Origin: CAKMZU01 sp965248335
Lineage (GTDB): Bacteria; Pseudomonadota; Gammaproteobacteria; Pseudomonadales; DT-91
Reading direction: 5' to 3'
Assembly: GCA_965248335.1 (NCBI GenBank)
Contig: CBDFIY010000002.1
Coordinates: forward strand, 1-64,000
Length of the DNA: 64,000 nucleotides
The translations under genes were made by a program, and so were the position numbers. This document shows, in pieces, positions 35,034 through 44,311 of this stretch (positions within the stretch are counted from its first letter, which is position 1; every line of letters starts with the position of its first letter). The notes beneath the pieces are model-generated. The model was not told the origin of the DNA, made no database searches, and was given only the letters and a program-made list of their open reading frames with translations.

Positions 35034-35245
35034 ATGTGCTACTGGAAAGAATGGCGAAAAATAAAAGCAAAGAGTCGGCTAACGTATTTTCTTAGTCGTC
35101 AATGAGGCGACTGTAAAAGCCTGTGGTGTATCTCGTAAAAGGATGGATCAAAATGAGTCATGGTTAATGAGGCGCCCTGTGCCGGATCGGCATGTAGGGT
35201 GTTGTGGAGGTTGAAGGAGATAAACCTTCGATTACCTGATTGACA
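35034..35245 (+). pseudogene. group II intron 3' remnant (reverse transcriptase tail and RNA domains)
   Basis: Reads MCYWKEWRKIKAKSRL, then after a frameshift CGISRKRMDQNESWLM, matching the C-terminal end of group II intron reverse transcriptase/maturase proteins. It is followed by a hairpin CCCTGTGCCG-GAT-CGGCATGTAGGG and TGTTGTGGAGG, the layout seen just after the ORF in such introns, then GAAGGAGATAAACCTTC and ACCTGATTG. The 5' part and most of the reverse transcriptase are missing, so it is dead. Confidence 0.55.
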
Positions 35246-35363
35246 TGCTTTTTCAGGATTCCTGTCATGGGTTCACTCACCAAGACACCTGCCAGCCTTT
35301 TGATTTTTTATAATAAAATCAGAAAAATCTAAAAGACGTTTCAATTTAGGCTTTATGGTAGAG

Positions 35364-35382
35364 AAAAAAGTTACGTTTTGAT
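35364..35382 (+). repeat. near copy of the left-end island repeat
   Basis: AAAAAAGTTACGTTTTGAT matches the repeats at 5909 and 5957 with one substitution within the 16-base core. It lies beyond the last cargo gene and before the chromosomal-looking GGDEF-EAL gene, as expected for the right end of the island. The match is short and A-rich. Confidence 0.35.
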
Positions 35383-35667
35383 GCCTTAAATGGCAAAAAT
35401 CTAACTCTTTATGTGTTTTTTGTGTAAGAGCTAAGGTTTATGAAGCGTTTTGCATCTATTGAGGGCTTGAATTCGCTGCGATCAACCCACCCACCCACCA
35501 AAGGTGACTAAAAATAAATGAGAGAGATAAACGTATTGCGCCATGCGAAACTTCCAAACAACTGACTAAAAATGCCGAGACCTTAGCCAAAAGATTGAAC
35601 TTAATCAATATTTATCGACAATCAGTGCGCGATTATCGACTAAAATAGAGGAAGTCAGTCTAGCGAA

Positions 35668-35780
35668 TACATCATCTCAATCCGATTGTTGGGTTTAGTT
35701 TTATGTTTTTTAGTCATTTAATTATTGGATCCCCGCCTACGCGGGAATCCATTAGCAGATACACCTTTTGAGGTGATGTA
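35668..35780. repeat. 113-bp palindromic element (copy 2), CTAG-flanked
   Basis: Starts TACATCATCTCAATCCGATTG and ends AGGTGATGTA, with CTAG at 35660-35663 (four extra bases, CGAA, intervene) and at 35781-35784. It shares with copy 1 (29771-29884) the segment TCCGATTGT-GGGTTTAGTTTTATG, the GGAATCCATTA hairpin arm and the right end. Noncoding. Confidence 0.75.
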
Positions 35781-35833
35781 CTAGAGGCTGCGCCGAAAAC
35801 ACAATATAAATAAAATAAAGAAAAGAATCGATC

Positions 35834-38800
35834 ATGCAGGGAATAGTAGAGCATCAATTATCAGTAGGCATGATATCCCTGCCCGGGGGGAATATCCAAT
35901 TTATCCATCCACACTTAAGCCAGAAAATTCAGCCGTTACAGCAAGATTGTATAACGTCTTTATGGCCTAAAGAAAAGCAAGATGAGATTGAGCTATTGCT
36001 GAAAGAGCTAGCACAAGACACAAAACTCTCGCTTAAAACGATCGACCATCAGGCATTAAGCCTCGAATTTAGCGTGAGGCCAGTGTTTGACGGAGAGTCT
36101 TTGTGTGCACTGTTATGGTATACCGATTTACCGAGGGATACCTTGGTCTATGATCAGGATCTGTTATTTCATCGTTCGGTGATTCCGAGTTGGGTTGTCG
36201 ATGTCACTGATATTAACGCGTATTTTACTTACCTTAACCTGAAAACCCATCAGGATATTGATCAGCGTTTAGCAGAAGCCCCAGATTTCTTACCCACAAT
36301 CCTCAACCTTGTTCAAATCAACGAAATGAATGCTGCTTTAGTACGGGTGTTTGATCAATCGTCCGATAGGGTGTCTTTCAAAACTGAATTTAAAACGTAT
36401 TTGAGCGAGCAGGATATTTGTCATTTGAGTCATGCCGTTATTTCGATTAACCAGAAAAGCACACGCTATGCCTATTTCGGATCATTTAAGTCGGCAGATA
36501 GATCTTATTGGATTAATGCTGAAGTACCGGCTTTAGGTGATATTGCAGAAGGCATTTTATTCAGTGCGGTGGATATGACGCCGGTTAATTTAGCCGATAC
36601 TGTTTTAAATGATCAGGAACAGTTTTTATCAACCGTGGTGAGCACTCTCCCCGATTATCTCATGTTGTACGATAATCTTGCAGGCAACCTGGTTTTAAGT
36701 AAAGAAGAGGGTCAGCATGCGTTGCATTTTATTTTTGATGAAATAGAACACAGGCAAAAGAATTTAGTTCACCAATTTGATCAGCCTCAAGCATTATTAT
36801 CTGGCGTTGATACCGATAAAATGCAAAAAGATATGCAGGAAAATAAATTTTTTGTTTGCAAAATAAAAGCAATAGATAGAATAAATAAAGAGCGACATTT
36901 TACGCTTCGTTTTGCACCCTTAGATAAAGATAGATCGGATCATATACTTAGCGCCATCGTTGTGGCGACAGAAATTACCGCATTTGTAAAAGCGGAAGAA
37001 AAACTTCTTAAAAACCAAAAGCGCAATGCATTACTTGCCAATAATTTTTCTGATTTAATTATTACACTCAATGCTGATTTTTCGGTCAATTATGTTAGTC
37101 GCTCAAGTGAAACCTTATTGGGATATTCCTCCGAAACTTTTTTATCGAAAGCTAAAGCGTTTAGTGTACTTGGGTTGAGTCGATTTGAGTCATTACTCAA
37201 AAATAAATTAGCCGATGCATTGCAAGTCAGTGATGATAAAAACAAAACCCATCAAAAAGATAGTGTATTTGAAACGGCGGGTATTAGATCTAACGGACAA
37301 ACTGTTCCTTTAGAGATCAAGGTATCCTACATTTTGAACCCACAAAGAGAGGTGGAAGGCTTATTAATCGTTGGGCGCGATATCACCGAGCGGAGAGCCG
37401 TTGAAGCCCACCGGCATTTGGCGATGCAGGTATTCGATAACTCCTTAGACGGTATTTATATTACTGGCAAAGAAGGTCGAATCGTTCAAGCCAATAAAGC
37501 CTTTGTCACTATTACAGGCTATAACCTGGATCAAGTGACGGGCGAAAAACCCTCTATGTTGAGTTCTGGGTGGCATGAAACCAGTTTTAAAAATGATATT
37601 TTCCCTATCATTAAAAATAAAAAATATTGGGAAGGAGAAATATTAAGTCGACGCGCTAACGGTGAGGCTTTTCAGGCACAAGTAAGAATTACCGCCTTGT
37701 ACGATACGGATAAAGAGTACCTTGGATTAATTACCAGTTTTAAAGATGTCACAGAAGCCAAAAACTCTGAAGAAAATATAAAAAAATTGGCTTATTACGA
37801 CCCACTTACTAATTTACCTAATCGTTCGCTGTTTAATGACCGATTAGAGCAAGCACTACAGCGTGGTAACCGAAACCGGTTATACGTCGCTATCTTGTTT
37901 ATCGATCTTGATGGCTTTAAAGCCATTAATGACAGTCTCGGGCATGCCAATGGCGATCGATTACTTACCGAAGTCGGCGCACGCCTAACAAATACATTGC
38001 GCAGCGATGATACGGTGGCAAGAATGGGTGGCGATGAATTTAATATCATCTTGAATTCCCTGCATGACAGAGATGTTGCAGAAACAGCCACGGCACAAAT
38101 TGCAAGCAAGATTGTTAAACGCTTAGCGGAGCCTTTTGTTATACAGGGCCACCCTATCCGCATCGGTTGTAGTATAGGTATCGCACTTTATCCCGATGAT
38201 AGTATCAATGCAGAAGAGCTTATCAAGCAGGCGGATACAGCAATGTATCATGCCAAACAATTAGGCAAAAATGGTTTTCAGTTTTATACCACCGATCTTT
38301 ACGAAAAAGCGCAGGAACGCAATAAACTCGAAGATGATTTGTTAGCCACTAAAATTGAAGACGAATTCACGTTGGTATTTCAGCCTAAATATACCCTTGA
38401 TAAACAACGTGCACTTGTTGGATTTGAGGCTTTGATACGTTGGCACCACCCCACGCGAGGGTTGATAAAACCCAATACTTTTTTGACGACAGCCGAAGAG
38501 CTTGGGTTGAGTATTGATTTAGGCGAATGGGTGATTAATGAAGCCTGTCGTCAATTGAGTGAGTGGCATATCACTCATGATGCGCAGCATACTATGTCGG
38601 TTAATGTCTTTGAGCGTCATTACCGTGAAGGTGATTTGGTCGGCTCGGTGAAGGATTGCCTGACTAAATATACTGTTTTACCTGAACGGCTGAGTTTGGA
38701 GATTTCACAAGAGATTCTTATGAAGGACATGGGTTATGCCTACGCCCTATTAACTGAGCTTTCTGCGATAGGTGTGCGTATTTCTGTTGATGGCTTTGGC

Positions 38801-39103
38801 AGTAGTTTGCTTTCGTTGCAATCCTTTAATCGGTTACCTGTTGATGAAGTCAAAATTAATCGTCAATTGATTAAACACATGAACACGAAAGAAGAAGATT
38901 GGCGCTTGGTTAATGGGATTATAGGTATCGCGTTTAATTTTGGGTATGAAATTGTTGCTGAGGGCGTTGAAACGGAGAAACAGCTTAATCGGCTCAAAGA
39001 AAGCTTTTCAGAGACGTCTTCTGTTTGTTACTTTAATCAAAGCTTGCCAGAGGGCGACCTATCTTTTTATGTGGCGCATGATAAGCCTGTTTTTAAAAAG
39101 TAG
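35834..39103 (+). CDS. PAS-PAS-GGDEF-EAL cyclic-di-GMP signalling protein, EAL part degenerate
   Basis: 1089 residues, no membrane segment, so cytoplasmic. The N-terminal ~380 residues are a divergent sensor region. PAS domains lie at about 397-505 (NFSDLIITLNADFSVNYVSR) and 522-640 (NSLDGIYITGKEGRIVQANK). The GGDEF domain is intact: YYDPLTNLPNRSLF, an RxxD inhibitory site in LRSDDTVARMGGDEF near 731. The EAL domain keeps FEALIRWHHP, but DDFG is DGFG, the later Asp in the VKINRQ segment is Asn, and the usual QG near the end is absent. It probably synthesises cyclic di-GMP and no longer degrades it. Confidence 0.9.
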   Translation: MQGIVEHQLSVGMISLPGGNIQFIHPHLSQKIQPLQQDCITSLWPKEKQDEIELLLKELAQDTKLSLKTIDHQALSLEFSVRPVFDGESLCALLWYTDLPRDTLVYDQDLLFHRSVIPSWVVDVTDINAYFTYLNLKTHQDIDQRLAEAPDFLPTILNLVQINEMNAALVRVFDQSSDRVSFKTEFKTYLSEQDICHLSHAVISINQKSTRYAYFGSFKSADRSYWINAEVPALGDIAEGILFSAVDMTPVNLADTVLNDQEQFLSTVVSTLPDYLMLYDNLAGNLVLSKEEGQHALHFIFDEIEHRQKNLVHQFDQPQALLSGVDTDKMQKDMQENKFFVCKIKAIDRINKERHFTLRFAPLDKDRSDHILSAIVVATEITAFVKAEEKLLKNQKRNALLANNFSDLIITLNADFSVNYVSRSSETLLGYSSETFLSKAKAFSVLGLSRFESLLKNKLADALQVSDDKNKTHQKDSVFETAGIRSNGQTVPLEIKVSYILNPQREVEGLLIVGRDITERRAVEAHRHLAMQVFDNSLDGIYITGKEGRIVQANKAFVTITGYNLDQVTGEKPSMLSSGWHETSFKNDIFPIIKNKKYWEGEILSRRANGEAFQAQVRITALYDTDKEYLGLITSFKDVTEAKNSEENIKKLAYYDPLTNLPNRSLFNDRLEQALQRGNRNRLYVAILFIDLDGFKAINDSLGHANGDRLLTEVGARLTNTLRSDDTVARMGGDEFNIILNSLHDRDVAETATAQIASKIVKRLAEPFVIQGHPIRIGCSIGIALYPDDSINAEELIKQADTAMYHAKQLGKNGFQFYTTDLYEKAQERNKLEDDLLATKIEDEFTLVFQPKYTLDKQRALVGFEALIRWHHPTRGLIKPNTFLTTAEELGLSIDLGEWVINEACRQLSEWHITHDAQHTMSVNVFERHYREGDLVGSVKDCLTKYTVLPERLSLEISQEILMKDMGYAYALLTELSAIGVRISVDGFGSSLLSLQSFNRLPVDEVKINRQLIKHMNTKEEDWRLVNGIIGIAFNFGYEIVAEGVETEKQLNRLKESFSETSSVCYFNQSLPEGDLSFYVAHDKPVFKK

Positions 39104-39111
39104 AAGCCTGC

Positions 39112-39151
39112 TATACCCAACGCCATTGCATCTTCAAGGGTGATGGGTATA
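39112..39151. repeat. internally deleted copy of the TATACC...GGTATA palindromic element
   Basis: 40 bp, TATACCCAACGCCATTGC... to ...AAGGGTGATGGGTATA. Both terminal sequences match the 128-bp elements; the middle is gone. It forms the junction between the GGDEF-EAL gene and the truncated amidohydrolase and supplies the last codons and stop of the latter. Confidence 0.75.
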
Positions 39152-40651
39152 TGCAGCTACCACTGCATCTAAATCAGGTAAGCTCTGCTTGCCTCGAGTG
39201 AGCGCGTTTTGCATGCCAACAAAGGGCGATAAACTGCTTACATCCCAATCACTGCTTAATGTAACGACAGCGCCCGTATCATAAATATCGCGTACCGGTA
39301 ATTGAGCATGCGCACGTTTTTTTCCAATCAAGGGTTCCTTCTCGACAAAATTTGTCGGATGGGTAAATTCACCAGCGAGTTGAAAATAGGCAATGACATT
39401 AAGACGTTTAAATCGCTTTTTGCCTTTTTCATCGACCATCTCTACATGCGTTAATATTTTATGCAGTGTGTTTTGTGCACCCTCAATGGCATTTAATGAC
39501 TCTCTAACAGCGCGGTCGCCAATGGCGTGGATGTGCATATCAAAGCCTACCGCTGCTAATTCAGTAACATAACGTGTTAGGCGATTTTCATCGAAATAGC
39601 TCAAACCTCTAGGGCCGACTTCTTTGACATATTCAAGATAAGGCATTAATAATGCGGCGGTCGAGTTATCAGTAATGCCGTCACTATAAAATTTAATCTG
39701 ATTAATGCGTAGCAAGCTTTTGGGGTTATTGTCATACAGCGATTTTAAATACGCTAATTGTGCTTCATCATTCATGTTTGGGTAAGCCCACAAGCTCAGA
39801 ACACTTCTCGCCGTTAACATATTTTCATCTCGGGCACGTTGCCACGCTTTCAAATAACCTCGCTGCCAATAAATGCGTGCATCAACGATTGACGTAATGC
39901 CATGTCGAGCCACTTCGGCTAAACCGGCGAGCAAACTTTGGTAGTTTTTTTCTAATCGCTGCGGTGTTTCTCTCATGGCCAGATCAAATGCTAAATCGCC
40001 GGCACTATCCAGTAAGATGCCATTAGCTTTGCCCTGCTTATTTAATAATATTGCACCGCCCTTTATTGTTTGGTTGTTAATAACACCATCAAACCCCAGT
40101 AGCTTTAATGCAAAACTATTTATTACCCACACGCTATGACTGCTTTCTTCCATGATGGCGATAGGGCGATTTAGGTTTAGGTCATCTAATAGTTGGCGTG
40201 GCTCCGTGCTGCTTTCGAGTAGCGTGAGGATAGAATACCCCCATCCGAGTAACCATTGCTCTTGCGTGTTTTTTTGAGCGCACTGCCCTATTTTTTGCAG
40301 CCAAGTGCTGATTTCTTGGTTACCGTTTAATATACATCTTACCTCTTCGCTGGCTGCCTCCAGTGGGTGTAAGTGTACGTCATGTATCCCGGGTAATACG
40401 GTCTTTCCCTTAAGGTCAATGACTTGCGTATCATCAGTGATCCATTTTTTAGATGTAGAATCATTACCAATAAACAAAATTTTCCCACCCTCAACCACCA
40501 TGGCGTTTGCCCAAGGTTGCGCTTTATTCACGGTATAAATTTCGCCATTTCGCCACAGCTGACGTTTATTGGCATTGGTCATGCCGTTAGGCTCTACACA
40601 CGCTGTCAGTAATCCGGTAATGAATAGACTGATGAAAAGTTTTGAAATCAT
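39134..40651 (-). pseudogene. amidohydrolase (YtcJ-like) lipoprotein, C-terminus lost
   Basis: Metal-dependent hydrolase of the amidohydrolase superfamily. ATG 40651 was chosen because it places a lipoprotein signal (MISKLFISLFITGLLTAC, lipobox LTAC) at the N-terminus; a longer frame starts at 40714. Motifs: metal-binding HDVHLHPLE near residue 86, FDMHIHAIGDRAV near 395, LSSDWDVSSLSPF near 475. YtcJ-type proteins normally continue ~70-80 residues after AAYT with a strand returning to the small beta domain (SIEVGKLADLV-like); here the frame ends AAYTHHP, with HHP and the stop coming from the palindromic element at 39112-39151. Probably non-functional. Confidence 0.85.
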
Positions 40652-40891
40652 GTCGATGCCCTTTTTATTTAATAAAGCCACGATAACAAGACGTAAGTAA
40701 CAAGGAGGTAACAATGCCTGTGTTGATGCTAATAAAGAGGTAGGTGGTTGTATTGCACGAGCGAAAAAATAAAAGAATAAATATTTTTTCAGCGAGAATT
40801 ACATTTATTGCCTGCACCAATATGCGAACGAAGTTGTTTAATGGGTTGAGGTATGTGAGTATACGAAAAATATCAATATGAGGAGTTCGTT

Positions 40892-41845
40892 ATGCATCTC
40901 TTATCCGGTTTTACTCTTTCAATCAGTCTGTTGTTCTCGTTGCTGATGTTCCAGTCGTCAACGATTAACGCCTGTACAACCTTTGCTTCTTTGGGGCCAG
41001 CCAATGATGGCGGTGGGCTTATCATTGCAAAAAATCGGGATTCTATGGCGCTCTTTGAACAACTGGCCGTTAAAAAAGGCCCTAATCAAAATACTTATCT
41101 TGGAATTTTCTATAATACTGTAGACAAAACGCCTTTCCCTTATATTGCCGCAGGCATTAATGAGCACGGCCTTTCTGTGGTACAGAATGAATCTGCTTCT
41201 ATCCTTAGCGCATATAAATTTAATGATGCTGACCAGTCAGCAGTCATGTATGCCATTCTTGAAAACTATAGCTCTGTAGCAGAAGTGCTGGATGATCAGG
41301 AAAAACTGTTTGGTAATGGCCTCGCTAACTTTTTAATTATTGGCGATAAAACCGAGGCTATCTTGGTTGAAGTTGGGCCTAAAGAAAACGTTTTCCAAAT
41401 ACTGAAAGCCAGCCAGAATAATAACCGCCTTTTTCATACCAACCATTATGTGCTGAAGTCTATGCGTGGATTAAACAAAGTTTTCTTTAGTGATTCTGAA
41501 GATCGATTTGCATCTATAAAGTCGCTCATGAATAACGCGCCGAGCCAGTTTACGGCAGAAGGTAGCTACTACCGTTGGATAAACAGCGGGCAGAATGGGC
41601 CGTACAACAGTATTTTACGAGAAGTCACCGTTGCTAGCTGGGTTGCTAGTCAGCCACAAAATGACACACCTGAGGTTTATGTACGTTTTACCTCTCCGAG
41701 CCAAACCTTTCAGCGCTATGCCATAAAGTTAACGCCAGAATTCTGGAGTTATCCACCTAAACAAATCCAACCACTTCCTATTAGTTTCGGAGATGTTGAG
41801 GTTGAACCAGTAGGCAGCGAGCGACGGTATACCTATACATTCTAA
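40892..41845 (+). CDS. secreted Ntn-hydrolase of the linear amide C-N hydrolase (choloylglycine hydrolase) group
   Basis: 317 residues with a signal peptide (SISLLFSLLMFQSSTINA) whose cleavage would leave Cys28 (CTTF) as the new N-terminus. Cys at this position is the nucleophile in N-terminal-nucleophile hydrolases of the C45/choloylglycine family, and GGGLIIAKNRDSM follows as in that family, with Arg and Asp near the active site. Later NEHGLSVVQNESAS and LFHTNHY fit the fold. It likely cleaves an amide bond in the periplasm or outside; the substrate is unknown. AGGAG lies 7 bases before the ATG. Confidence 0.75.
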   Translation: MHLLSGFTLSISLLFSLLMFQSSTINACTTFASLGPANDGGGLIIAKNRDSMALFEQLAVKKGPNQNTYLGIFYNTVDKTPFPYIAAGINEHGLSVVQNESASILSAYKFNDADQSAVMYAILENYSSVAEVLDDQEKLFGNGLANFLIIGDKTEAILVEVGPKENVFQILKASQNNNRLFHTNHYVLKSMRGLNKVFFSDSEDRFASIKSLMNNAPSQFTAEGSYYRWINSGQNGPYNSILREVTVASWVASQPQNDTPEVYVRFTSPSQTFQRYAIKLTPEFWSYPPKQIQPLPISFGDVEVEPVGSERRYTYTF

Positions 41846-41848
41846 GGT

Positions 41849-42022
41849 TCATGTCATCCAAAATGATTGTTTTATATGCTGCTCTGTTAGTGTGGCAATA
41901 TCAATGACCACTTTATTCGTCTTGTTAAAGCGGTGAGAAGCAAAATTGCCATACGGTAAGGGGGTATTTGTACGAATTTTTTCAATACCTCTTCGATACG
42001 CTTTCAGATGGCCTCTTTTCAT
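41849..42022 (-). CDS. possible small basic protein
   Basis: A 57-residue frame (MKRGHLKAYRRGIEKIR, then NFASHRFNKTNKVVID) in the 297-bp gap between the hydrolase and the transglutaminase-like gene. It is basic and without cysteine, and its start lacks a convincing ribosome-binding site. It may be a fragment of a larger lost gene. Included as a weak call. Confidence 0.2.
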   Translation of the reverse strand: MKRGHLKAYRRGIEKIRTNTPLPYGNFASHRFNKTNKVVIDIATLTEQHIKQSFWMT

Positions 42023-42142
42023 GCACCCAGTTAAGATTGGAAAATTTAGCCTTAGTTAAAATCTGAGAGACTTTGGTCGTTTGTGCATAAAACCCCCTGA
42101 TTTCAATGATGGGGATCTTTAATTCTTTCGAGTGGGGTTTTT

Positions 42143-42949
42143 ATGTGGTTACGCACAACCTGTGATCTTACGTTTGATATTACGGTGGCAACACCTTTTA
42201 TTTTGATGTTGCGTCCACGAAGCGGCGCGCAGCAATGGATAGCTCGCGAGGCGTATAAACTGACACCAACGATACCTGTTTTCGAGTTCTCTGATAATTA
42301 CGGCAATCTTTGTCAGCGATTGATTGCGCCTCCCGGCATTTTTTCGGTTTATACGGATGCGGATGTCATGGTGGCAGATCAGGTAGATCAAGCGCCAGGG
42401 GTGCCGTTTGTTGAGGTTCAGTACCTCCCTGATGCCGTGCTCAGTTACTTGTTGCCCAGTCGATATTGTGAGTCAGATCGTTTTGGTCAGATGGCGGGCG
42501 CGATAACTGCGGGCCAGCAGTTAGGTTACGATCAGGCTAAGGCAATCACGGATTGGTTACGTGCCAGCATTTGTTTTCAGCCGGGTAGCAGCGATATTCC
42601 CGTGTCGGCCGTGGAAGTCAATTCGAAGCAATCAGGTGTTTGTCGTGACCTCTCACACCTCGGCATTGCGTTATGTCGAAGCCTTAGTATTCCGTCACGA
42701 TTGGTTGTGGGTTATCTCTATGGGGTAGAGCCTATGGATTTACACGCTTGGTTTGAGGCTTATGTTGGCGGACGATGGTATACATTTGATGCGACACAAG
42801 AGGCGCTAAAAGGAGGGTATGTTGCGATTGGCTATGGTCGTGATGCGGCGGATGTTGCTATATATAATCAGTTTGGCCCCTTTGTATACCCGACTAAACA
42901 GCGTATCGATGTGCAGCGTATTAATGAGCAAGAGGGTGATCTTATATAG
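42143..42949 (+). CDS. transglutaminase-like (cysteine protease fold) protein
   Basis: 268 residues. The transglutaminase-like catalytic triad is clear: Cys in KQSGVCRDLSHLGIAL near residue 167, His in DLHAWFEAYV near 202, Asp in YTFDATQ near 217. The N-terminal ~100 residues form the beta-rich region seen in bacterial transglutaminase-like proteins (WLRTTCDLTFDITVATPF). Such proteins cleave or rearrange amide bonds. No signal peptide, so cytoplasmic. A single-gene unit. Confidence 0.88.
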   Translation: MWLRTTCDLTFDITVATPFILMLRPRSGAQQWIAREAYKLTPTIPVFEFSDNYGNLCQRLIAPPGIFSVYTDADVMVADQVDQAPGVPFVEVQYLPDAVLSYLLPSRYCESDRFGQMAGAITAGQQLGYDQAKAITDWLRASICFQPGSSDIPVSAVEVNSKQSGVCRDLSHLGIALCRSLSIPSRLVVGYLYGVEPMDLHAWFEAYVGGRWYTFDATQEALKGGYVAIGYGRDAADVAIYNQFGPFVYPTKQRIDVQRINEQEGDLI

Positions 42950-43016
42950 GAGAACGCACAAAAAACGCAGGGCTTTTGGTTTCCGGGGGATGTGTGAAGC
43001 ACCGGAATGAGCTGCA

Positions 43017-43664
43017 TTATCTTGTTATAAGTTTATTTTCTAATACTTCTTTAGCAATAGCTTTGCCTAAGATAGCATGTTGTTTCAAATCTAAGTGCAC
43101 GCCATCTACAAGGCTGCATTGAGTATGAATATTTGAGTCATAATAGTGAGCTGAATTTTCTTTGACGATCTTTTCCAGTTCGTTGTCAAAACCTCTCCAT
43201 TTCTTACCAGCACTTCTAAACTTCTCAGCCATATTTTCTTTTGCAGAAATAATTTTTGGTGGGCAAACTACTAGAATATCTGGATGTTTCATTTTTGGCT
43301 CTATCGGCGCTTCACGTATAACTTTTATCAAAGTTGCAATACCTTTAGCGGCCACAAATGAATCAATATTATGGGTATCTTGGAAGTCATTTGTACCAAG
43401 CATTAAAATCACAAGCTTTAGCGGTGAGTTCATTTCAATTGCTTCAGCTAAGCCATCTGAACCTTTTCTTCCACTCTTAAATGGGTCATCCCAAACCGAG
43501 CGCCTGCCATTAAGGCAGTTTTCTATCACTCGTATATGTCGTTTAGATTCATTTAGTACATTTTCAAAGACTCCTGGCCACCTCTCATCAAAATCTAGTC
43601 TTTGTCTTGTGTTAGGGATAACACCCCAAGATAAGCTATCAGAATAAATTAAGATTTGGTGCAT
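43017..43664 (-). CDS. SGNH/GDSL-family hydrolase
   Basis: 215 residues. Block I: YSDSLSWG with the catalytic Ser (G of GDS replaced by S); block II Gly in NCLNGRRSVWDD; block III MLGTNDFQD; block V LVDGVHLD with the catalytic Asp-x-x-His pair. Likely an esterase or lipase-like enzyme. No signal peptide. The preceding ~65 bp after the transglutaminase gene hold a weak inverted repeat (TTCCGG...CCGGAA near 42978-43006). Confidence 0.88.
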   Translation of the reverse strand: MHQILIYSDSLSWGVIPNTRQRLDFDERWPGVFENVLNESKRHIRVIENCLNGRRSVWDDPFKSGRKGSDGLAEAIEMNSPLKLVILMLGTNDFQDTHNIDSFVAAKGIATLIKVIREAPIEPKMKHPDILVVCPPKIISAKENMAEKFRSAGKKWRGFDNELEKIVKENSAHYYDSNIHTQCSLVDGVHLDLKQHAILGKAIAKEVLENKLITR

Positions 43665-43747
43665 AATTTTAGCCTTAAGCTTATAACGCCTTGCTCAGAG
43701 GAACTCGAAAAATCTGTGGTTTTTCGGTAGACTCATTTGAACATACT

Positions 43748-44311
43748 TTAATCAATAGCCTCATTGAGCTGATTGCTCAAAACAGACCATAACGCTTCAC
43801 TCCCCAGCTTTATTCTCTCGTTGACAGAAAATATTTGCTCTTTTGTAATATTATGTTTCTTCCAGCTATGCCCTCCTCCATGCAAATTGTGTAACAGCGG
43901 GGGAACGCGATCAATGGCTTTTGCAAAGCGTGCATCGTTTGTTTCGCCTGCTTCAAATTCATACCAGAGATCAATGAATTGATTGCCGAGATTATCAGGT
44001 AACATCGAAAAGATGCGTTTTACACCTTCGGCTTCTTCGTTTTTTAGTGCATCTGTTTCGCTGTTATAGATAATCGTATCGCCTGCATCGATTTCGCCGA
44101 GGTCGTGAATCAAAAGCATTTTAATCACACGATCAATATCGACAGGCTCATTTGCAAAATCTTTGAGCATGAGCGCGCTGATGCAAACATGCCAGCTGTG
44201 CTCAGCAGAATTCTCGTAGCGCGATAAGCCCACCGGCTTCGTCTTTCGAAGCACGGCTTTGAGTTTTTCAATCTCAATGATGAAGCTAAGTGTGCTTTCG
44301 ATAGCAGCCAT
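43748..44311 (-). CDS. HD-domain hydrolase (YfbR/HDDC2-like)
   Basis: 187 residues. HD motif: His in ENSAEHSWHVCISAL near residue 38, HD in MLLIHDLGEIDAGDTI near 69-70, later Asp in KAIDRVPPLLHN near 132. The pattern matches YfbR-type 5'-deoxynucleotidases and human HDDC2 relatives that hydrolyse nucleotide monophosphates. It overlaps the argH stop by one base (TAATG), so it is co-translated after argH. A metal-dependent nucleotidase role is inferred. Confidence 0.85.
   Translation of the reverse strand: MAAIESTLSFIIEIEKLKAVLRKTKPVGLSRYENSAEHSWHVCISALMLKDFANEPVDIDRVIKMLLIHDLGEIDAGDTIIYNSETDALKNEEAEGVKRIFSMLPDNLGNQFIDLWYEFEAGETNDARFAKAIDRVPPLLHNLHGGGHSWKKHNITKEQIFSVNERIKLGSEALWSVLSNQLNEAID

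Larger units (their letters stand above)
34912..35833. other. 922-bp region with no intact gene
   Basis: It contains a group II intron remnant (35034-35245), a near copy of the repeat found at the left end of the island (35364-35382) and the second copy of the CTAG-flanked palindromic element (35668-35780). No open frame longer than a few dozen codons looks coding. Confidence 0.6.
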
